Assembly: GCA_029259895.1 (NCBI GenBank)
Contig: JAJDEG010000547.1
Span: 1 to 51,320, forward strand
Source of the DNA: Planctomycetota bacterium
GTDB lineage: Bacteria > Planctomycetota > Planctomycetia > Pirellulales > PLA5
DNA: 51,320 nucleotides
Direction of reading: 5' to 3'
The notes under the pieces were generated by a model. It had not been told where the DNA came from, did no database searches, and saw nothing but the letters and a program-made list of their open reading frames with translations. Made by a program: the position numbers and the translations under genes. The first letter of the stretch is position 1, and every line of letters begins with the position of its first letter. Below are positions 28,883 to 38,450 of this stretch, in pieces.

Positions 28883-29401
28883 ATGCCCCTCAATATGCTG
28901 ATCGCGGACGCGGACGGTGAGTTATGCGAAGTGTTTGGTGGATTCTTCGCGCGGCGTGGCTACAACGTAGCCGCCGTCGAGGACGGCATGGCGTGCATCG
29001 CGGCGTTGCAGGCACCGGACGCACCGGATGTTCTCGTGTTGGATTGGCAATTGCCCTGGAGCGTCGATGACAAGGCGCTCGACTGGCACGGAAACCTTGA
29101 ATGGCTGCGCAGGGAGAATCTCGCCGAAGTCGCCGTGGTTGTCACGACGACCAGCGAGCCGGCTGGCATGAGCCCGATCATGCCGACGCTTTCTCATGCG
29201 CCGTGGCTGCGGAAGCCATTTCGACTCGCGGAATTGCTGCAGGCCATTCAGGCCGCGACACGCCAGGAATCGGCGAGCCGCGGCCGCGCAGACAGCGATT
29301 CGGAGGCGGTTGGCGAGCATCACGTACGACGTCGTGGCGGTGTGCCCAAAGCGGAAGCCGTTCGTGGCGCGGCGCGCCCGCATCGGCAATGGTGCAAATA
29401 G
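28883..29401 (+). CDS. Stand-alone receiver-domain protein (paralogue of 26690-27277, canonical Asp retained)
   Basis: MPLNMLIADADGELCEVFGGFFARRGYNVAAVEDGMACIAALQAPDAPDVLVLDWQLPW...PWLRKPFRLAELLQAI. Confidence 0.8.
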   Translation: MPLNMLIADADGELCEVFGGFFARRGYNVAAVEDGMACIAALQAPDAPDVLVLDWQLPWSVDDKALDWHGNLEWLRRENLAEVAVVVTTTSEPAGMSPIMPTLSHAPWLRKPFRLAELLQAIQAATRQESASRGRADSDSEAVGEHHVRRRGGVPKAEAVRGAARPHRQWCK

Positions 29402-29447
29402 TCCAGGGTCAATACATGTGTTCACTTCTTTCAAAAGGTAGCGTGCC

Positions 29448-30623
29448 TTGCATCCGAGAGAACAACTCCGCAGCAACGTTGCGACGGACAATCCCGACTT
29501 CCCGGTTGCCTCGACCGTAAGGCTGGGCGACAAACCAAAACCAGACGTTTCCGCCATGAGCAACTCCCTTCGGTCCCGATTTACGGCACAGGCGCGCGCG
29601 ATCGTCGCGGACCTTTTTGTTCGCAACGCCGCTTTTTATTGGGCGGATTTTATTGTCTGTCTCGTGGTCGGGTATGGCTGTGCGTTGGTCTACTTGACGG
29701 CTCCGTTGCTGTCGGCACGGCAGATCGTGTGTTTCTTTGTTGCGGCTTGCGCCCTTTATCGGCTGGCATCCTTCATGCACGAAATCGTTCACTTTCGCAG
29801 GGGAGAGATGCGAGTGTTCAAAGTTGCCTGGAATCTATTGGCCGGCATCCCAATGCTCACGCCCTCCTTCTTCTACGAGAGCCACAACGATCACCATAGC
29901 GCTCGCCATTACGGAACCGGCGACGACGGGGAGTACTTGCCACTTGGAAGGGGACCGCTTCGCGGCATCGGTTTCTTCCTCGCGCAGATTTTCGTGCAAC
30001 CGATCTTGGTGACGCTGCGATTCTTACTGGCTCCCGCGACGTTCGTGCATCCGAGACTGCGGCGGTGGGTTCTCGAACGTGCATCGTCGTTTGTAATTGA
30101 CTTTCAACACCGACGAACGATTCCGGACAATGCGCCGCGGTGGTCATGGGCATTGATGGACATCGCGTGTTGCCTGCGGGCCATTGCCATCTTCCTGTTC
30201 ATCTTCGCCGGAGTGACGCAATGGACGCGGATTCCGCAGCTCTATTTGCTCGCCGTTTTCACGGTAGGCTTGAACCACATGCGAACTTTGGCGGCGCATC
30301 GCTACCTTAGCAACGGCCAGCCGATGTCCCACGAGGAGCAACTGGTTGACTCGACGAACGTTACGGGCACTCCAGTCGTCAGCGAATTCTTGTTTCCGCT
30401 GGGAATGCGATACCACGGGCTTCATCACCTGTTCCCTGGGCTGCCTTATCACAATCTGGGCACGGCCCATCGTCGATTGATGGCGACGTTGCCCGACGAG
30501 TCGGCCTACCGAGACACCGTCTATCCTTCATGGTGGGCGGTGGTTCGCGAACTTCTCCAGAACGCGACGCAGGTCAAGACAAATGGAAAGCGCCACGCTG
30601 CCGCAACCGCCCCGGCGCGTTGA
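29448..30623 (+). CDS. Fatty acid desaturase family membrane protein
   Basis: Histidine boxes HEIVH, HNDHH, HHLFPGLPYHN with hydrophobic segments; likely start ATG 29556. Confidence 0.88.
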   Translation: MHPREQLRSNVATDNPDFPVASTVRLGDKPKPDVSAMSNSLRSRFTAQARAIVADLFVRNAAFYWADFIVCLVVGYGCALVYLTAPLLSARQIVCFFVAACALYRLASFMHEIVHFRRGEMRVFKVAWNLLAGIPMLTPSFFYESHNDHHSARHYGTGDDGEYLPLGRGPLRGIGFFLAQIFVQPILVTLRFLLAPATFVHPRLRRWVLERASSFVIDFQHRRTIPDNAPRWSWALMDIACCLRAIAIFLFIFAGVTQWTRIPQLYLLAVFTVGLNHMRTLAAHRYLSNGQPMSHEEQLVDSTNVTGTPVVSEFLFPLGMRYHGLHHLFPGLPYHNLGTAHRRLMATLPDESAYRDTVYPSWWAVVRELLQNATQVKTNGKRHAAATAPAR

Positions 30624-31171
30624 TGGTCCCGATCGATTAATTCTCGATCGAGTCCACGGTCGTCGCTTACCGGACCGAGGTGCTTGAGTTTGTTCGGAGA
30701 GTCCAACGCCATACTCTTCAAGGAAACGGAACGAAGATCCGACGGTCCGGACAGAGGGCAAGGTTGCGGCGCTGGGATCCATGCGTGAGGCGAACGGTGG
30801 TGAGGTGCCCTCCGTCATTCACGGCACGCTCGCCCGAACGCCATTTCGCCACCGTCACTGCGCGATGCGATTGCGATTGATTGTCGTATTCCCTCGGGCT
30901 GCCGGGCGTGTCAATCGGGGAGTGAGACGGCAGCCGTTTGGACGAATTGCCTTGGCGACGGCGAGATCAACATTTCAGGCGGCGTAACAGGAAACGTCGC
31001 TTGGACGTTCGTGAAAGTGCCGTCATAATGGCGTACGAATTAACTCGATTCGTTTTTCGTCTCGGCCCCATCACGTTTCGCCGCAAGACCACGGCGGGTA
31101 TTCACGAACGGCCACCGCGACGATCGGAAACGGGACGCCGGTTACGGCGGCCCCGCTGCGTTTGGCACTGG

Positions 31172-31250
31172 GGTTTCTCGGGTGCAAACTGGCGCAAACC
31201 GTGTGCCCGTTAGCGCGAATCGGATGGCACCGTTGCGGGCACGTCTTCGG
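31172..31250 (-). pseudogene. Putative tyrosine-recombinase C-terminal tail remnant (copy R1)
   Basis: Minus-strand PKTCPQRCHPIRANGHTVCASLHPRNPSAKRS parallels PKMVPSNSPSAGTVRPNLHPRNRTTES at 41988-42066; DNA also similar. Confidence 0.4.
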
Positions 31251-31358
31251 GAAGGACGGCAGGACATTAAGCTGCTCGCAAGTTATCTTCATCCGTTCTA
31301 GATGGACTCTTTGCTTGTGTCGCCCACTCGCGACCGCGTGACCCGTCGCCAACGCGAT

Positions 31359-34300
31359 TTACGACCTGTTGCCGCGCAGGGACGTCTCATCATTGGCCAC
31401 GGCTGCGACGATCATCCGCAAACGATGGCTACCTTCGATGCCAAAACGTCTCGCGTATAGACGCCCTTGACGTTGCGCCCGCGTAGCGTTGTGCCTGCGG
31501 ACGTTGCCGAGATTGTCGGCAAACATACTTTTGGCCGCGAGCGTCCTGTCGACTGCGGCGTTTCGTTGCACGACGGGGAGCGCCGCGATCGGCGGGGCGG
31601 AAGGCGACGGCGAGCCAGCTAACGCCGTTGCAGCACGGCCGAATTCCTGTGCCAAAATGGCGGTGTCACGGCGGCCGACCACACCGTCGCCGTCGAGGTC
31701 GGCCGACAGCCCTGCGCCGCCGCTGCCAAGTTGCATTTGCAGCAGCGCTACGTCGTGTAATCCGACGATACCGTCGCCGTTAAGGTCGCCGAGCAACAGC
31801 GATGTGGAAAGGAATTCGTGTTCCAACGTGCCGATTTCGTCGACCGGCGGCGAAATGTGGACGCCATCGGCGAAGGCGTTATGAGCGTTGGACGTGAACA
31901 GGATATTCGACCAATCGGCGTAGCCCACCAAGCCCTGGCCTGGAGAAGCGCCGACGGCGGCATCGGTCGCGTTGATCGCGCCGTCGCCATTGGCGTCGAC
32001 GAAACCAGCGTTGAGGTCCGCCGCGACGCACGTGTCGTTCGACGCATTCCCGTCCCCATTGGCGTCGCCACGGCTGAAGTCAACGGCACCAACTTCGTCG
32101 GCAAGCTGTAGCGGCCAGGGACTCATCCGCACACGATGGTTATTCGTGTCGTGGGCGCCGCCGACGGCGAATTGCAGCCCCGCCGGCTCGTTGAGGCACG
32201 ACTCATCGAGCGTGCCGGCCGCGGCGCGGGAATAATCGAGCGCCCAACCCACGTTGACGTTTGGCGATTGCCAGTGGTAGTTCATTACGCTGTGGTAGTT
32301 GGGCTTGAAGTTGATATCGTCGCCGCCGCCGTGCCGCAGATTCAGCGTGTGGCCCAACTCGTGCATGAACGTGCCGGCCTGTTGGTCGGCGGTGCCGCCG
32401 GGTGTGGGCCACGCGCCGAGCGTGACCATGAAATCGTTGCCGGGCAATTCGGCCAGCCCGGACGAGCCGCCCGCCTCGTAGTTGTCGGCGAACACGGCGT
32501 AGCGGAAGACGCGCAACAGTGCGGCGCGAATGTTGGTCCAATTGCTGCTAACGCGTTGACCGGCGGTGCCGAAGCGGCCCTGCTTCACGGCGTCGAATTG
32601 CGTCCAAGCGTTGGTTTCGATTTGCGGCCAGGTGGGATTCGGCGTCGCAAGCGTCCACGCGACGCGGGGAATGTTCGTTTCGTCGAGCGTCACGTGGAGG
32701 TTAATGCCGTTCTGGCCGTCGGGATTGTTTACCAGATTGTTCGGTACGGCGGCGAACGCCTGTACGACGCGATTAAGCGTCGCCAGCGACGGCGCGCGGC
32801 CCGTCATGGCGTCCACCTCGACGAACACATCCTTGTGCATTGGATCGGCGCCCATCGCCGGTAGATTCAGATCGACCGTTCCATCGCCGTTGATGTCCAA
32901 GCCCTGGGTCTCCCACAGATCGAGCAAACCGTCGCCGTCGCTGTCGGGCAAGCCGCCCGGAATCTTGCTAGGCAAGTCGACGAGACTGACCGCCAAGCCG
33001 GTCGGACTTCCTGCAATCGGCGTCGCAAACCGCACGGAACCCTCGGCCGTAAGCGCGACGAGTTCGCCGGTGGAATAGGGCGGCACGGTTGTGTCGCGGG
33101 TCACGTATAGCCCGCCGTCTCGGCCCGGTTGGACATCCCTGGGATTGGACACCGGCCGCGCGGCAAGTTGCGCTCCTTGCGCGCTGAACAAACGCACCAC
33201 GTCGTCTTCGTCGGCGACCCAATAACCATTCGACGCCGCCGGGTTAAGAAGCAGTTGCCCTTGGTTGTTGTCCGACCAGACCAGCACGCCGCCCGTCGTC
33301 ACCGTGGCATCGCCGGGAATCGTCGGGTTCACATCCCAATCGTCGAGCACCGCGCCGTTGCGCGCGACGCGCACGATATGCCCGCGATTGGGCTGAGCGA
33401 CCAAAAAAGATCCGTCTTCGAGGACGTCGAAGCCAAAGGGATAGCGGGCCGAACGGGTGAACGGATCGTCGGGAAGCGCAAACTCGTTGGTGCGCGTCCC
33501 GCCCGGCGTGAACTCGAGAATCTTGCCGTCGCTGCCGGCGTTGCTTCCCACATCGAGCGCGACATAGATGAGGCCGCCTGGACCGATTTCGACGTCGCCG
33601 AGCGCGCCGGTCGAGAACAAAGGATCGGTGAAAGTGTCGACGAGCGCGCCGCCGGTGTTGTACGCGTAGATGGCGCCGCCGGCGGCCACGTAAATCCGCT
33701 CGGCCTGAATCGGGCCGTTGTAGGCAACGAGGTCGTATTGCGACAATGTGGCTTGCTCGAAGCCGCGGACGCGCAGCCGATAGACTTCGCCGGCGCGAAC
33801 CTGCCATTCGAGCGATTCGCTATCGCCGACGGTGGACGCTACGGCCAGCAAGTTGTCGGCGGCGTCGTAGAGATAAAGGTCGGCGTCGCCATCGGTCGCA
33901 TCGGCAAACAGGCTTGCGGTCAACTGGCCATCGCCGAGCGCCGTCCACTCGTACCAGTCCTCGTCTCCGGCGACATGAAGGCTGCGGCCGCGGACCGCGC
34001 CGTCCTCGAACGGCAACGGCGTGGGACTACCGCCACCGTCGTTCGGTTCGTCTTCGTCGATGGGAATCTCCGGTCCGTCGATCCACAGCGTGTAATCCGA
34101 ACTCAAGGCATCCAAGTAGCCGTGGACGCGAACGAAGTAAGTTCCGCCGGCAACGACCGGGGCGGTGAGAAACTCGTCGTCGGTTGTCGACGTTGCCGCG
34201 GTAAGCTGTCCACCATCGGCGTCCAGAAGTTGCAGATCAAGGTCACCCAGGGCGTGCTCGAAATACAGGTAGACATTGACGTCACCCGTCGCCGCGGCGA

Positions 34301-37300
34301 TCCAGGCGTAGTAGTCGTCGTCGCCCGGCGAATCGATCGTCAGGGCGTTCTCGATGCGGTCGCCCTCTCCCAAGAACGCGGCGGATTCAAGCGTGTCGTT
34401 GTCCTCGAATCGATCGACGGGAACGGCTGGGCCCGCAACGACCAGATCGTAGTCGAAGTGCACCGCGCCGGCAAATCCAACCGTGCGGATGTAGTAATTC
34501 TGGCCGCGGGCGACGTTGAGCGACACGTGTTCGTTGTCGTCGCTCGAAGTCGACGTGGCGAGCAACGACTGCTGCGCGTCGTAGACGTACAAATCGACAT
34601 CCCCCACATCGTGCTCGAAAACCAGATCGACCGTGAGGACGCCGTTGTCGGCGGCGGTGTAGCGAAATACGTCGTCGTTGTTCGGGATATGGATCGTGAG
34701 GTTCTCCAGCACATGATCGCCGGTTCCCAACCGCCGCGAGAACTCGAAGTCGTCGTTCGGTTCGTAGAAATCGGCGGGAACGGCGGGGCCGTTGATCCCC
34801 AAGTCGTACAATGGGTTTACGGTGCCGGCGTAGCCGTACACACGAACGTAGTACGTCTCTCCCGCGGTCACCTGATACGAAATAAACTCGTTGTCGTTGC
34901 TGCTGGTCGAACTGGCGACCGGTAGCCGATCGCCGTCGTACAACACCACGTCGACGTCCCCGGCCGCGTGGGTGAATATGACCGTGACCTGCAATTCGCC
35001 GTCGTCGGGCGCGTACCAGCGGAAGTAATCGTCGTTGTTGGAGACGTGAATCGACAGTCCGTTTTCCACGCGGTCGCCCGTGCCCAATACGGCCGCCGTG
35101 GCGAAATCGTCGTTGTTCTCGAACCGATCGCCGGGCGGCTCCGGCAGATCGATGCGCAGGTCGTAGTCCGGGTTCACCGCGCCGTTGTAGCCGTATATCC
35201 GCAGATAGTACGTTTGGTTGGCCACGACGCTGGCGACGATCTGCTCGTTGTCCGTGCCGCTGGTCGATGACGTAATGAGATTGTGGAAATCCGTCCCGTC
35301 GTGCAGCGAGATGTCGACGTCGCCGAGGTCGTCGTCGAACAGCAGGTCGATCGTTGCCGTTCCTGTTGCCGGCGCAATAAATCGAAAATAATCGTCGTTG
35401 TTGCGATGGATTGTCAGGTCGTCGCGCGCGACATCACTGGCCCCCAAGTTGCGGGCGAACTCGAAGCTGTCGTTCGGTTCGAGCGCGTCGCGCGGAACGC
35501 CGGTGAAGTCGAGGTAGAACGACATCGTCGGCCCGACTGCGGAGATGTCCGTGATCACGATGTCGCTGGCCGTGCCGTCGTTCCAGGCGGAACTGGGCGA
35601 CGTGACGGCGTTGAATTCGCTCGACGTGTTGTCCCAGAAACCGTCGTTCGCGGTGGGAGAGGCCGAGTGCTCGCGGGAAATGAACGCCGGCGCGTTGAAA
35701 TCGTTGCCGCGAAACGCCGACAGCCGCGTCTCGTCGACGTGCCAGATGGCCAGTCCCTGATCGGGAACGCCGGCCGCGGTCTGGCCGATCGGCACGTAGT
35801 CGGAGTCTCCCAGCCCGGAAATATGGCTGATCGTATTGGTCGGCGAGTCGTACGATCCCGGCCGCCAGCGGTTCTCGATCAGGAAATACTCGTTCGCGTT
35901 GCGCTGGACGCGCAGCACTTTCCCGCCATGTTCCGACGCCGCCAACGTGTACCAGCCGGGCGTGCTGGCGGCGGTCGGGGTGAGCCACCCCAGCCGCGAC
36001 TTGGTCCACGGGTCGTGATGGAAGCTGCCCGCCACGTTGAGCGTGGCGCCCATCGTCGCCCAGCGCGAGAAGCCCACCCCAACGCCGCCGACGTTCTCGT
36101 AGTTGTAGATGTCGAGCGCATCGCCGTGCAGCACGTGGCTGATTTCGTGGGCCAGCGTGATCCACGTGGCGAATTGCCCCGCCCCGGCTTCGGCGAAACT
36201 CTCGCGCAGCACGACACCGTCGTCCGTGTGGTAGTCTTCGTTGACGGAGGGATCGGCGTTGAAGTTCCGCACGTTGGCGCCGTCCCAGAGGTATCCGGCG
36301 AACGTGCCGCTGGTGGCCGCGCAGTTGGCGCTCGCCTGCGCGCTGGTCCAGAAGTCGTACAGCCCGCGACGGTGGGCGTAGTACTGTCGTTGGTAGGCCG
36401 CCGCGGCGCCCGATCCGTTGAGCGTGCCTTCGACGATGTCGAATACGCGGCCGCTCGCAGGATCGACGTCGCTGGTGCGCGCGAATGACCCAGTCGCGAA
36501 ATCGGTTTCCGGTCGCAGCGTACATTTGTGATAGCTGGCGTCGACGTCGCCGCCAATGGAGATGATTACCAATTCGTTCGCGGTCACCTCGCCGTCATTG
36601 TTTGTGTCGTACACGGAAAAGTTGAACCACGGGTCGGCGTGGACGACTGCCAGCCGGCGTTTGGCCTCTGGGCTAAGCGTATGGGCGGGAAACGTCACCG
36701 GACCGACGATCCCGTCGTAAACGAGGTCGCCTCCCTGCGGATCGAGGATTTCGCCGAGCGTGGCCGGCACGAGCGTCAACTTGCCGTTCGAATTCTCCTT
36801 AAAGTAATCGACGAGGTTATGACGCGGTTCGGCCAATAGCGCGTCGACTGCGGATAGCGATGCAATCGCCGTCGTCGATGCGCGATGCGACACGGAGAAG
36901 CCGGCGGCGGTGATGTGCAAACCGGGCCCGTCGCCCGACGCAATCAAATCGAAACCGGGACCGAAAGAAGTGTGCGTTCCCGCAGCGGCAAAGAGTTCGA
37001 CGGTCGCACCGCCCGTGTGATCGAAATATACGAGATCGAGCGTATGCGTTCCGGCGGTGAGCGAGCGCGTGCCGAACGTATCGCGCGCGGAGTGCAATGC
37101 GTCGTCCACGATCAGGTCGACACCATCGATGCGCAGTCGCGCGCCGTCGTCGCTGTTGACGCCGAACGTCCACGCTCCGGCCTGCGCGGCGGTGACGTTG
37201 AGCGTGGCCGTGGCGTGGATGACGAACTCGTCGCCTCCTCCGTGAGGAAACAGGGCGTCCGAAGGAAAACGTCCTTGGCTGCCGCCCGCGGTGTCCGAGA

Positions 37301-37547
37301 AGTTGATGGCCGACCTTGTCACCGGCGCCGCGACGCCGCCACTGCCGTCGAGAAGACCGCGATAAAAATACGGATCGTGGTCGGGGTGAAACGTGTTTTC
37401 GTATCCCGGTCCGTTGTTGACCAGAATTACCAGAATCGGCACGTTACCCACCGATGTGAGCAACCGTCGGTCCTCAAGAGGTTCGATGCGGAGGCGGCGG
37501 GCATTCGAACGGTGATCGCGTCGCGCCACTTTTCGCCGAGTGCTCAT
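31359..37547 (-). CDS. Large secreted protein: PA14-like N-terminus, M6-type metallopeptidase region, five PPC-like repeats, beta-propeller-like region, second zinc-metallopeptidase, dockerin type I
   Basis: RLRIEPLEDRRLLTS export motif; TLAHEISHVLHGD; five repeats like PNDSFEFARNLG...NNDDYFRF; FMHELGHTLNLRHGGGDDINFKPNYHSVMNY; GDLNGDGIVGLHDVALLQMQLG...DLDGDGVVGRRDTAILAQEFG. Confidence 0.9.
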   Translation of the reverse strand: MSTRRKVARRDHRSNARRLRIEPLEDRRLLTSVGNVPILVILVNNGPGYENTFHPDHDPYFYRGLLDGSGGVAAPVTRSAINFSDTAGGSQGRFPSDALFPHGGGDEFVIHATATLNVTAAQAGAWTFGVNSDDGARLRIDGVDLIVDDALHSARDTFGTRSLTAGTHTLDLVYFDHTGGATVELFAAAGTHTSFGPGFDLIASGDGPGLHITAAGFSVSHRASTTAIASLSAVDALLAEPRHNLVDYFKENSNGKLTLVPATLGEILDPQGGDLVYDGIVGPVTFPAHTLSPEAKRRLAVVHADPWFNFSVYDTNNDGEVTANELVIISIGGDVDASYHKCTLRPETDFATGSFARTSDVDPASGRVFDIVEGTLNGSGAAAAYQRQYYAHRRGLYDFWTSAQASANCAATSGTFAGYLWDGANVRNFNADPSVNEDYHTDDGVVLRESFAEAGAGQFATWITLAHEISHVLHGDALDIYNYENVGGVGVGFSRWATMGATLNVAGSFHHDPWTKSRLGWLTPTAASTPGWYTLAASEHGGKVLRVQRNANEYFLIENRWRPGSYDSPTNTISHISGLGDSDYVPIGQTAAGVPDQGLAIWHVDETRLSAFRGNDFNAPAFISREHSASPTANDGFWDNTSSEFNAVTSPSSAWNDGTASDIVITDISAVGPTMSFYLDFTGVPRDALEPNDSFEFARNLGASDVARDDLTIHRNNDDYFRFIAPATGTATIDLLFDDDLGDVDISLHDGTDFHNLITSSTSGTDNEQIVASVVANQTYYLRIYGYNGAVNPDYDLRIDLPEPPGDRFENNDDFATAAVLGTGDRVENGLSIHVSNNDDYFRWYAPDDGELQVTVIFTHAAGDVDVVLYDGDRLPVASSTSSNDNEFISYQVTAGETYYVRVYGYAGTVNPLYDLGINGPAVPADFYEPNDDFEFSRRLGTGDHVLENLTIHIPNNDDVFRYTAADNGVLTVDLVFEHDVGDVDLYVYDAQQSLLATSTSSDDNEHVSLNVARGQNYYIRTVGFAGAVHFDYDLVVAGPAVPVDRFEDNDTLESAAFLGEGDRIENALTIDSPGDDDYYAWIAAATGDVNVYLYFEHALGDLDLQLLDADGGQLTAATSTTDDEFLTAPVVAGGTYFVRVHGYLDALSSDYTLWIDGPEIPIDEDEPNDGGGSPTPLPFEDGAVRGRSLHVAGDEDWYEWTALGDGQLTASLFADATDGDADLYLYDAADNLLAVASTVGDSESLEWQVRAGEVYRLRVRGFEQATLSQYDLVAYNGPIQAERIYVAAGGAIYAYNTGGALVDTFTDPLFSTGALGDVEIGPGGLIYVALDVGSNAGSDGKILEFTPGGTRTNEFALPDDPFTRSARYPFGFDVLEDGSFLVAQPNRGHIVRVARNGAVLDDWDVNPTIPGDATVTTGGVLVWSDNNQGQLLLNPAASNGYWVADEDDVVRLFSAQGAQLAARPVSNPRDVQPGRDGGLYVTRDTTVPPYSTGELVALTAEGSVRFATPIAGSPTGLAVSLVDLPSKIPGGLPDSDGDGLLDLWETQGLDINGDGTVDLNLPAMGADPMHKDVFVEVDAMTGRAPSLATLNRVVQAFAAVPNNLVNNPDGQNGINLHVTLDETNIPRVAWTLATPNPTWPQIETNAWTQFDAVKQGRFGTAGQRVSSNWTNIRAALLRVFRYAVFADNYEAGGSSGLAELPGNDFMVTLGAWPTPGGTADQQAGTFMHELGHTLNLRHGGGDDINFKPNYHSVMNYHWQSPNVNVGWALDYSRAAAGTLDESCLNEPAGLQFAVGGAHDTNNHRVRMSPWPLQLADEVGAVDFSRGDANGDGNASNDTCVAADLNAGFVDANGDGAINATDAAVGASPGQGLVGYADWSNILFTSNAHNAFADGVHISPPVDEIGTLEHEFLSTSLLLGDLNGDGIVGLHDVALLQMQLGSGGAGLSADLDGDGVVGRRDTAILAQEFGRAATALAGSPSPSAPPIAALPVVQRNAAVDRTLAAKSMFADNLGNVRRHNATRAQRQGRLYARRFGIEGSHRLRMIVAAVANDETSLRGNRS

Positions 37548-37837
37548 GGCAATGCTCCGGTGTGCAGAAGGAACGAGCCCACGTGCGCCGTGTCGTCCAT
37601 CACAACGCCATTTACAATAACCAAACTCCGAACTTCCCTCAAATATGATGCCAATCGGCAAACGGAATCATCTCGCAGCACCGCTACGCTTTTTCGGCAA
37701 GGTTGAGTCGCGGCAAACGCGCGCGTCGCCATACTGCCGCGCGGTGCGTGCGATTTCGCGCTAGGGAATACTGCCGTGTCGCACTTGATCTGCATGGTCG
37801 GTCGATCACAATCTGCCGCGAGCTAACCGCCAACCTG

Positions 37838-38090
37838 CCCCACCGCCTCCACCAAGTCGCTCGTGCCCAGGTGCGCGTACCGACCTATCGTAGCGTGATC
37901 GTCGCATGCTTGGCCACAGGCGATCTTCGCGGACCCGCCGTCGCTCCGTTTCGCATTTCGCTAGATACGTTCGTAGACGCCCGCGAAGATCGTTGGTCAG
38001 CGGCAACACGCACTTGCTACTGTTCTTTGAATTGCGTGCGTCGACGGTCAGGGTCGTTCGGGAGCGGCGCGGCGTAATGCGGGCCGGCGC
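37838..38090 (-). pseudogene. Tyrosine recombinase remnant (copy A, internally deleted)
   Basis: Minus-strand ITPRRSRTTLTVDARNSKNSSKCVLPLTNDLRGRLRTYLA (integrase beta-sheet/catalytic N-part), followed by DNA 37838-37917 that aligns to copy B 45857-45941. Confidence 0.6.
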
Positions 38091-38450
38091 GCAGTCGCGG
38101 GCCTTCGCGGCGACGCGAACGGAGCGGTCCATCGGCGAGCGGCATCTCGTCGTGTCTCCCGTGCCCCCTGGCTCGCCAAATTCAAAGGTCGTACCACGAG
38201 CGGTGTTCTTACCTGGCTTTGGGGCGCGAGTTTTGCAGACTATATACATACCCTGCGATGTCGGAGTGCTGCAGACGCTGCTGACATGAAGGCGTCCGGA
38301 GGGGGAGAATTTGCATGTGGGAGTGAACGAGCGGGCATAGACACGACGATCGGCCGTGCGAACTTGCGCGATGACGTGCGTTTTCGCATAGCACGATGTG
38401 GTGGCGAGGAGTTCAATTACGGCGCACGCACACATCAGAGGGAAAGAACA

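Noticed and set aside
33129-34925. 598-aa plus-strand ORF opposite the secreted metallopeptidase gene
   Set aside because: Antisense of the PPC repeats; repetitive VVVRxxRQ pattern mirrors the sense repeats.
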